This document shows positions 35,161 through 40,519 of a stretch of 40,519 nt of DNA, piece after piece (position 1 is the stretch's first letter; each line of letters opens with the position of its first letter). The notes beneath the pieces are model-generated. The model worked only from the letters and a program-made list of their open reading frames with translations. It had not been told where the DNA came from and made no database searches. A program made the translations under genes and the position numbers. The DNA is from an uncultured Bryobacteraceae bacterium (GTDB lineage Bacteria > Acidobacteriota > Terriglobia > Bryobacterales > Bryobacteraceae). The DNA lies in NCBI GenBank assembly GCA_955652915.1, contig CATPCJ010000316.1:1-40519 (forward strand), in the 5' to 3' direction.

Positions 35161-35373
35161 TTGCGAATAGACCGGGATTGGGTGGCCAGAACGAGAGTCG
35201 TCCTCTACCGGGAGGAAAACCTTGCCAAACTCATTGGTACCACTGCATCGGTCATCTGCCGTCTTGAGGATGCGGATTACGAAGGCCATTCCCTGGCAAT
35301 GTTGCGAAGGATCGGGGGCGCGTTGAATCGGCGAGTCGAGATCCGGTTCGTGCCGATGGGCCGCTCAGCATAG
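35161..35373 (+). CDS. Short HTH (HigA/XRE-like) protein, possibly truncated
   Basis: A 70-aa frame from TTG 35161. The second half is a typical XRE helix-turn-helix of the HigA antitoxin type: LAKLIGTTASVICRLEDADY, followed by HSLAMLRRIGGALNRRVEIR and FVP. The start of the protein (VARTRVVLYREEN) is diverged from the expected first helix and there is no ATG or Shine-Dalgarno, so the 5' end may be lost or frameshifted. No toxin partner is adjacent. It lies between the two copies of the 45-bp direct repeat, which suggests it arrived or was duplicated with that segment. Confidence 0.55.
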   Translation: MRIDRDWVARTRVVLYREENLAKLIGTTASVICRLEDADYEGHSLAMLRRIGGALNRRVEIRFVPMGRSA

Positions 35374-35388
35374 CAGAAGCTGGAGCGA

Positions 35389-35432
35389 ATCTCGCCAGCG
35401 GGATCGCGCTGCACTCGAACGCAAGCCGTAGT
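35389..35432 (+). repeat. Direct repeat copy 2 (duplicated DUF5996 tail)
   Basis: A 44-bp copy of the tail of the DUF5996 gene, from ATCTCGCCAG to GCAAGCCGTAGT, not joined to any remaining gene. About 89% identical to copy 1. It marks the end of a roughly 340-bp segment carrying the HTH frame. Confidence 0.85.
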
Positions 35433-35462
35433 TATGGCTTGAGTGTGGTGATATCCCGGACT

Positions 35463-35780
35463 TCATTTCCATTGCCATTCGCCATTCCGCATTATCACGC
35501 GGTCGCCCGAGCTGACAGTAGCGTTGGGAAGCCGCACGGTTAAGCGGGCCATTCCTCGAGCTCGGCTCTTGCCCCCGTTTTCCCAGTTCGCCCCGATGTC
35601 CAGCGTTATGCCACCGAAGCCGGCGAGCTGGTTGGTGTTCATCCAAACCACTCCGATCTTGTCGCCGTCCGGGCCGATCTACCGCATGGCATCGCGGATC
35701 TCGGGCTCGCCTGATTCCGCCTGGATCGAGACGACACGTCCTTTTCGCAGTTCCAGGCGCGCTGCGCGCACATCGGCGTC
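35463..35780 (-). pseudogene. Remnant of a peptidase-like gene with an amber codon
   Basis: On the minus strand one frame reads LDADVRAARLELRKGRVVSI, then GEPEIRDAMR, a TAG (35679-35681), then IGPDGDKIGVVWMNTNQLAG, FGGITLDIGANWENGG and RLTVRLPNATVSSGDRVIMR to a stop at 35463. The C-terminal pattern resembles M29-type aminopeptidases or similar metal hydrolases, but I am not sure of the family. It is also open to a stop upstream near 35782, so most of the gene is missing. It is a decayed 3' fragment. Confidence 0.6.
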
Positions 35781-35821
35781 GAGTCATTCCAGCACTGCAG
35801 GCCGCAGCCTACAATACAAGC

Positions 35822-36056
35822 ATGGCAATTTCGCTTAAACCGGGAACCGTTGTGCAACTAAAGTCCGGAAGGTCTAAAGATGACGGTGGTGGGCGAGGAC
35901 GCCATTATGCGAACCGCGACGGGCCACGTCCGCTGCGAGTGGTTTGACGATAAAATGAAGCCAGTGACTGGGCGTTTTTCTGAAACAAGCCTAACTGTCA
36001 TCGATGACGATCACGACACACTCAAGGCGAAGTCCGTTAGCGGGAGGGCATCCTGA
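35822..36056 (+). pseudogene. YodC-like (DUF2158) gene with a one-base frameshift
   Basis: From ATG 35822 the frame gives MAISLKPGTVVQLKSG; one base later it continues MTVVGEDAIMRTATGHVRCE, WFDDKMKPVTGRFSETSLTV, to a TGA at 36054. The DUF2158/YodC pattern (F..GDVV.LKSGGP.MTV, then C.WF) is complete only if one base is removed near 35873-35880. The protein would be about 77 residues. YodC-like proteins are small and uncharacterised. A sequencing error is possible, but several nearby genes are also broken. Confidence 0.7.
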
Positions 36057-36433
36057 AACCGTCCGCTAATTGTGCATTTGTTCCGTAGCCTTTACCGGTT
36101 CGCACTAGAGCCGGACGAGCTCGCCGGGAAAATACTTTCTGCTAACACTCCCCCACGGTCATGGGACTGCCGGCAGGCCTTTGGAACTTCGCTGTCTTCG
36201 GTGATCAGATAAGTCTGAACGCCACGATGATGCGCACCGAGTACGAGGAACTGGAGGTGGGTTATCTTTGGTAGGCGGCGGTGCCACATAATATGGGCAT
36301 TATACGATCCGGGTCACCGGATTTTGTAATCGCTCCTGGGGCATCCGCTCCTTTACGGTCACGGCTCGGTTTGATTTCGGTTACTGTAACCTGTCGGCCT
36401 CTCGGGACACCTATCATAAGAGGGTACGCTAAT
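36057..36433. other. Intergenic region before the cytochrome gene
   Basis: No gene recognised in these 377 bp. Short frames on both strands overlap and have no motif. An in-frame upstream extension of the cytochrome gene to 36281 exists but adds sequence without a signal-peptide character. A promoter for the cytochrome/quinoprotein pair should lie here, yet I see no clear match. Confidence 0.5.
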
Positions 36434-37252
36434 ATGACTGTCAAGAAAATTCTGTTGGTATTAATTCTTACCTCTACTCAGGTGATGGCGCAGCCGCCCA
36501 GGGCAGTCCGCCCGATGCGTTCACCGGCTTACCCGGATCGGCCGCCGGCCGATCCCGCGACGGTCGAGCGCGGCAAAGCTTTATATGGTGTACAGTGCAA
36601 CTTCTGCCACGGCTCCGATGCGCGGGGCGGGGAGGGAGGGCCGAACCTGCTCCGGTCTGAACTGGTGTTGAACGATCAGAAGGGTGAGCTGATCCTTCCC
36701 GTGGTTCAGAATGGGCGCGGGGAAATGCCGAAGCTCAACCTTAGCGCTGCGCAGGTATCGGATATCGCCGAATTCATTCACAGCTTCAGAGTGGGCGGCT
36801 ACGACGTCTCCCGAATGACGCCTCTCAGCATTGTGGTGGGTGACGCGCAGGCCGGAGGAGCGGTCTTCAAAACCAAGTGCGCCTCATGCCACTCCGTTAT
36901 GGGCGATCTGAAGGGGATCGCGTCGAAGATCACCGACCCTAAGATTCTGCAGAATACATTCCTGATGCCCGGAGGTGGATTTTCTCGCGGCCGGGGCGGT
37001 GTAAACGTGCCGCCCACAACGGTCACCGTTACCCTGGCTTCGGGTCAGAAGGCGGAAGGCAGGTTGGTGCGCATCGACGATTTCATGGTGACGCTCGACG
37101 ATGCCGAAGCCGGGCAGCGCACGTTTCGGCGAGACGGCGATTCCCCCAAGGTGGAGATTCACGATCCTCTCAAGCCGCACAGAGATCTCCTGCCCGGTTA
37201 TACCGACAAAGAAATCCACGATTTAACTTCATACCTGGTGACGGTGAAATGA
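36434..37252 (+). CDS. Exported di-domain cytochrome c
   Basis: A 272-aa protein from ATG 36434, which has an AAGAGGG site at proper distance and a clean signal peptide (KKILLVLILTSTQVMAQ). Two haem c sites are seen: CNFCH at residues 55-59 with RGGEGGPNL after it, and CASCH near residue 155. Distal Met candidates are in GEMPKLNLS and FLMPGGGF. The C-terminal part between VPPTTVTVTL and HRDLLPGYTDKEIHDLTSYL looks like an inserted beta-domain often seen in acidobacterial cytochromes. Its stop overlaps the quinoprotein start (ATGA), so the two are coupled. It probably accepts electrons from the neighbouring dehydrogenase in the periplasm. Confidence 0.9.
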   Translation: MTVKKILLVLILTSTQVMAQPPRAVRPMRSPAYPDRPPADPATVERGKALYGVQCNFCHGSDARGGEGGPNLLRSELVLNDQKGELILPVVQNGRGEMPKLNLSAAQVSDIAEFIHSFRVGGYDVSRMTPLSIVVGDAQAGGAVFKTKCASCHSVMGDLKGIASKITDPKILQNTFLMPGGGFSRGRGGVNVPPTTVTVTLASGQKAEGRLVRIDDFMVTLDDAEAGQRTFRRDGDSPKVEIHDPLKPHRDLLPGYTDKEIHDLTSYLVTVK

Positions 37253-38937
37253 TGAAGATCGAGAAATCGCTGCTGGCTGCTATCTGCATTCTTCCCCGAC
37301 TTGTGTTTGGCCAGGCGTTGGATCCGGCGCTTTTGACAAAGCCGCTGGGTGAGTCGTGGCCGACTTACTCAGGAGATTATTCGGGCAAACGCTACAGTTC
37401 CCTGAAACAGATCGATCAATCGAATGTCAAAAACCTGACGCTGGCCTGGGTCAGTAAGGTCACGCCCGGCGCGGGTGCCGCAGGCGGTGGAGGGCGGTTC
37501 GGTGGCGGCGCGTCCGCGGTGATCATTGGCGGGGAGGGCACCGCCGACATGGGTGGCGGCGGCTTCGGCGGCGCATCCAGTGTCCGGGCGTCGATCCTGG
37601 AAGTGAACGGCATTCTTTATTTTTCGATGCCCGACAATGCCTGGGCAGCGGATGCGCGCGACGGTCACGAGTTGTGGCATTACTTCTGGAAGACGAAGGG
37701 CGGGACCCACATCGGCAATCGCGGCCTGGGGATGTGGGGCAATTGGCTGTACATGGAAACTCCGGACGATTTCCTGGTGTGTCTTGACGCCAAGACCGGC
37801 AAGGAGCGGTGGCACAAGGAAATCGCCAACTTCAACCAGCAGTATTTCTCGACAATGGCGCCGATCGTGGTCGGCAATCACATCCTCATCGGCACCGGCA
37901 ATGACCTTGATGAACCCGGTTATGTCCAGGCGCGCGATCCCGAGACCGGCGACGTCCAGTGGACGTTCTACACCGTGCCGGTGAAGAAGGGAGATGCTGG
38001 TCTCGATACGTGGGGCAGTCTGGATGGAGCGAAACACGGCGCCGGTAACGTATGGATCCCAGGGTCGTACGATCCGGAGACTCATCTTTACATCTTCGGG
38101 ACCGGGAATCCGTCGCCCGCGTATACGAATCCTCCCAGCCGGGCGGGAGACAATCTGTACACTTGCTCGATTGTGGCGGTGAACGTGGATACCGGGAAGA
38201 TGGCGTGGTACTACCAGGTAAATCCCCACGACACGCACGATTGGGATTCGACGGAAACACCGGTGCTGGTGGACGGCGAGTTCAACGGGAGACCGCGCAA
38301 GATGGCGCTGCACGCCGACCGCAACGGATACTTCTTCACGTTGGATCGCCTGACCGGCGAGCATCTGGTGACGGGTAAGTTTTCGGAAGCCGCGAACTGG
38401 GTAAAAGAATTGAACGCGAATGGGCAGCCGATCCGGTCGCTTGAAAAAGATTCCACGGTGGCTGGTTCGCTGGTGTCGCCGAATAACGAAGGGGCGACGA
38501 ACTGGCCGCCTCCCAGTTACTCTCCGGATACGGGTCTGTTCTATGTCCCGTCGAACGAAGCCTACGCGATGTACTATCTGACCGAAACCGATCCGCGCGG
38601 AGCGATGGGGCTGGGCGGCAAGGAGGAGGACGGTCTCGGCACGATGGGCGGTTATCTAACGGCGATCGATTACAAAACCGGAAAGGTCGCATGGAGACAC
38701 CGGTATCCGGGCACCGGTGGGGGTCTTGGGAACGGGATTCTGACGACTGCGGGAAAATTACTCTTCGCGGGCGATCTGGGAGGCAACCTGGTGGCCTACG
38801 ATTCGGCCAACGGAAAGATACTTTGGCACACGCATCTGGGGCGGGTGACGAACGCGCCGGAGACGTATTTGCTCGACGGTCACCAATATATTCTGGTCGC
38901 GGCGGGGGATACGTTGTACGCGTTTACTCTTTACTGA
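37249..38937 (+). CDS. PQQ-dependent dehydrogenase-like quinoprotein (acidobacterial type)
   Basis: A 562-aa exported eight-bladed beta-propeller of the quinoprotein alcohol-dehydrogenase family. After the signal peptide come LGESWPTYSGDYSGKRYSSL, WHYFWKTKGGTHIGNRGLGM, LVCLDAKTGKERW, the tryptophan-docking repeats, HDWDSTETPVLVDGEF with the catalytic Asp position, and the C-terminal YLTAIDYKTGKVAWRHRYPG and GGNLVAYDSANGKILW. The vicinal Cys-Cys that contacts PQQ just before NRG in classic enzymes is absent (GTHIG instead). A Gly-rich loop (residues about 75-110) is unusual. NCBI uses the name 'acido-empty-quinoprotein' for such acidobacterial proteins; membership here is my inference. Substrate unknown. 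Confidence 0.87.
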   Translation: MMKIEKSLLAAICILPRLVFGQALDPALLTKPLGESWPTYSGDYSGKRYSSLKQIDQSNVKNLTLAWVSKVTPGAGAAGGGGRFGGGASAVIIGGEGTADMGGGGFGGASSVRASILEVNGILYFSMPDNAWAADARDGHELWHYFWKTKGGTHIGNRGLGMWGNWLYMETPDDFLVCLDAKTGKERWHKEIANFNQQYFSTMAPIVVGNHILIGTGNDLDEPGYVQARDPETGDVQWTFYTVPVKKGDAGLDTWGSLDGAKHGAGNVWIPGSYDPETHLYIFGTGNPSPAYTNPPSRAGDNLYTCSIVAVNVDTGKMAWYYQVNPHDTHDWDSTETPVLVDGEFNGRPRKMALHADRNGYFFTLDRLTGEHLVTGKFSEAANWVKELNANGQPIRSLEKDSTVAGSLVSPNNEGATNWPPPSYSPDTGLFYVPSNEAYAMYYLTETDPRGAMGLGGKEEDGLGTMGGYLTAIDYKTGKVAWRHRYPGTGGGLGNGILTTAGKLLFAGDLGGNLVAYDSANGKILWHTHLGRVTNAPETYLLDGHQYILVAAGDTLYAFTLY

Positions 38938-39532
38938 GGTAGGTGGCGCTCTGAAATGAGTTTCAATTCAGGCACCAAAAACACGCTTGCCGGCGGGCGA
39001 GTGGGTAGGTATTTTTTCGGGGGAATCGCTTCGCGCAGTAGATGAGTCCGGACTCATCGTGGCAGCCAATGCCCGGGCGTCGTGCGGCGGTACCGGGGAT
39101 GAGATGAATGGTTGAGGATTAGCTTCCGGATGCCTTAAGACCTCGACTGCCGCCGGGCAACGCTGAGTCGACGCTCGGCCCCGGAACATTTCGCGTATTC
39201 CACGTTTTGAGAGTAATTCGGCCAAAGAGCGCAAAGAAAGGTTGGGTAGCGGCGCTGGTGATCGCAACGGTGCAATGCGCGGGAAAATGTGGCTTCCCTA
39301 ACTGGCTTGCCGGCTCATTAAGGTTTACCGTGCGGATAGCGAAGGCGAAAGGCCGGTACCCTGGGCTGTAGCGCGCTACCAAGCCTTGACCCGATTAACC
39401 CCGTGCATCATGATGAAGACTCAGGTGCCGATGGATATGTCTGTATCCGGCTGAGCTTTTGCCTCCAGAGCCCTGAAATGAATGCGCCCAATCCCTATTA
39501 ACCGTGTTTGAACGCCCGAATTTCGTGCAAAA
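38938..39532. other. Intergenic region, no convincing gene
   Basis: About 595 bp between the quinoprotein and the phosphopantetheinyl transferase. Frames on the minus strand (for example 38968-39267) are rich in Ser/Pro/Arg and show no motif or ribosome-binding site. A short GC-rich near-palindrome at about 38982-38999 followed by TATTTTTT at 39008 could be a weak terminator for the quinoprotein, though its stem has mismatches. Confidence 0.5.
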
Positions 39533-40195
39533 ATGAGCCACGCCGACCGGACTTTCGTATTGGGGAATATCTTGCCGGCATCCGTGTCGATTTGGGAGTC
39601 CTTCGGAAGCATGCCCGATGCCGCTTTGCTGCCCGAGGAGGAAGTCTTGCTGGAACGCGCCGTCGAGAAGAGACGTTTGGAGTTCGCCATGGGTCGAACC
39701 TGCGCGCGGCGAGCGCTGGCCCGCCTGGGATTTCGCACCGCGCCTATTATGCGCGGTTCCAACCGCGAACCCTTGTGGCCGGAAGGGATCGTTGGCAGCA
39801 TCACGCATTGCCCGGGTTACTGCGCCGCGGCGGTGGCAGGAAGCTCCGACCTGCTCGCGATCGGCATTGATGCGGAAGAGCACGCAACTATCCCGGACGG
39901 GAGTCTGGACGCTGTCGCGAGTGAAGAAGAGCGCGAACATCTGGGCCGCCTTCCTTCCGGGATTCACTGGGACCGGCTTCTATTCAGCGCCAAGGAGAGC
40001 GTCTTCAAGGCGTGGTGGCCGCTTCATCGCAAATGGCTCGGTTTCGAAGATGCCCGGATCGAGTTCGAACCCGAGACCCATCGGTTCCGCGCAGTGCTGA
40101 AGGACGGACGGGAGATGTGCGGGCGCTATCTCGTGGCTCGGGGATTCATAATGACTGCGGTGGCGCTCGCTCCAACCAGGCCGATTATCATATAA
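39533..40195 (+). CDS. 4'-Phosphopantetheinyl transferase (EntD/Sfp type)
   Basis: A 220-aa enzyme that moves phosphopantetheine from CoA to the conserved Ser of carrier domains. Visible family motifs are GRTCARRALARLG, REPLWPEGIVGSITHCPGYC, LLAIGIDAEE (Mg-binding Asp and Glu) and WDRLLFSAKESVFKAWWPLH followed by RKWLGFEDARIEFEP. The THCPGYC/AKESV style places it with EntD-like enzymes that act on NRPS and PKS carriers. It would be able to activate the ACP and T domains of the giant NRPS in this window, although the two lie about 26 kb apart and this gene is not in that operon. No Shine-Dalgarno is obvious; the ATG is the only sensible start. Confidence 0.93.
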   Translation: MSHADRTFVLGNILPASVSIWESFGSMPDAALLPEEEVLLERAVEKRRLEFAMGRTCARRALARLGFRTAPIMRGSNREPLWPEGIVGSITHCPGYCAAAVAGSSDLLAIGIDAEEHATIPDGSLDAVASEEEREHLGRLPSGIHWDRLLFSAKESVFKAWWPLHRKWLGFEDARIEFEPETHRFRAVLKDGREMCGRYLVARGFIMTAVALAPTRPIII

Positions 40196-40250
40196 AATGT
40201 AATATTTTTGCGCTTCGTGAGACTAATTAAGCATGAGGAACGCGACATAA

Positions 40251-40288
40251 CTCGCGGTCGGCCAATGTTGATATGGCCGATCCGCGAG
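40251..40288. repeat. Strong inverted repeat
   Basis: CTCGCGGTCGGCCA pairs with TGGCCGATCCGCGAG across the 9-nt loop ATGTTGATA, with one bulged base. There is no T-run on either side, so it is not a classic terminator. It lies between the phosphopantetheinyl transferase and the acetolactate-synthase remnant and could be an operator or an element end. Confidence 0.7.
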
Positions 40289-40342
40289 AGGTGTCTACTA
40301 ACGATGAGTTCTCAAGCTCAGGCGCACTACACGCCCGTCTGG

Positions 40343-40519
40343 TCAATTCACCTGCCCGGCTACAAAGTGTTCACCGAAGGCTGGAGCATCCAACAACTCC
40401 ACCAGTTCTCTTAGCTCATCCGATGCGTCGGCGGCGATGATGCCTCCGCCCGCATAAACGAATGGCCGCTGGGCGTCCCACATCATTTGCGCGGCGCGGC
40501 GGATCTGGCCGGTATGTCC
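40343..40519 (-). pseudogene. ilvB: Acetolactate synthase large subunit fragment (runs off right edge)
   Basis: From the right edge the minus-strand frame reads GHTGQIRRAAQMMWDAQRPF, VYAGGGIIAADASDELRELV and ELLDAP, which is the start of the central domain of IlvB-type ThDP enzymes (I..A...L..A.RP..YAGGG....A..EL..L...L..P). After ELLDAPA the family pattern (VTTTLMGLGAFP in relatives) is replaced by unrelated residues and a stop at 40343. The gene is therefore truncated here. The 5' part should lie to the right of the window. It may be a relic of rearrangement next to the inverted repeat. Confidence 0.75.

Noticed and set aside
30954..35681. Genome-wide reassignment of TAG to an amino acid
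   Set aside because: TAG ends intact genes here, including the transposase (23793-23795) and the D-2-hydroxyacid dehydrogenase.
36092..36289. Minus-strand 65-aa frame, possible toxin fragment
   Set aside because: No recognisable motif and no partner gene; too short to support.
38968..39382. Minus-strand frames of 99 and 87 aa after the quinoprotein
   Set aside because: Low-complexity Ser/Pro/Arg composition, mutual overlap and no start signal; likely non-coding.
1..40519. CRISPR arrays, tRNA, rRNA or riboswitches
   Set aside because: I looked for regular repeats and known RNA motifs and saw none.

Overview
The window looks like an Acidobacteriota chromosome, probably of the Solibacter/Bryobacter type. 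This rests on a FtsX/MacB permease of the kind expanded in acidobacteria, a quinoprotein lacking the usual vicinal cysteines paired with a cytochrome c, an N-terminal carboxypeptidase-regulatory domain from a TonB-type receptor, and an UpxY-like NusG paralogue. The assignment is by gene content only; no rRNA or tRNA gene was seen.

1-15.8 kb (minus strand) is a lipopeptide biosynthesis operon. A sigma70-like promoter near 16.0 kb would drive, in order, a TPR/glycosyltransferase-like protein, an unknown 120-aa protein, an MbtH-like protein, an unknown 113-aa protein, and a giant NRPS of at least 4,373 codons that runs off the left edge. I translated the whole NRPS frame and found no internal stop. 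Its order is FAAL-ACP / C-A-T / C-A-T / C-A(methyltransferase)-T / C. The three adenylation pockets read as Ser, Phe and Asp, so the predicted product begins fatty acyl-Ser-Phe-(methyl)Asp. Two features stand out. The A8 core motif of the Ser module is overwritten by an AT-rich, length-preserving patch, and an FkbM-type methyltransferase interrupts the Asp-activating domain.

15.8-24.2 kb holds a long leader region, a divergent NusG-like antiterminator overlapping a glycosyltransferase, a frameshifted sugar epimerase, an ABC permease, a frameshifted small gene cut by an IS630-type element, and a second transposase remnant. The sugar genes look like the relics of an exopolysaccharide locus.

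24.2-29.7 kb carries intact genes on the plus strand: htpG, a peptidase-S51-like protein, an exported amidohydrolase, and a D-2-hydroxyacid dehydrogenase that has a signal peptide.

29.7-36.1 kb mixes broken and intact genes. Broken: a truncated receptor, a leucine-rich-repeat gene split by one amber codon, a peptidase-like remnant with an amber codon, and a yodC-like gene with a frameshift. Intact: a TPR protein, a SIMPL protein, a UBP zinc finger overlapping a DUF5996 gene, and a small HTH protein. A duplicated 45-bp scar flanks the HTH gene.

36.4-40.5 kb has a translationally coupled cytochrome c and quinoprotein pair, an EntD/Sfp-type phosphopantetheinyl transferase that could activate the NRPS carrier domains, a strong inverted repeat, and the truncated edge of an acetolactate synthase gene.
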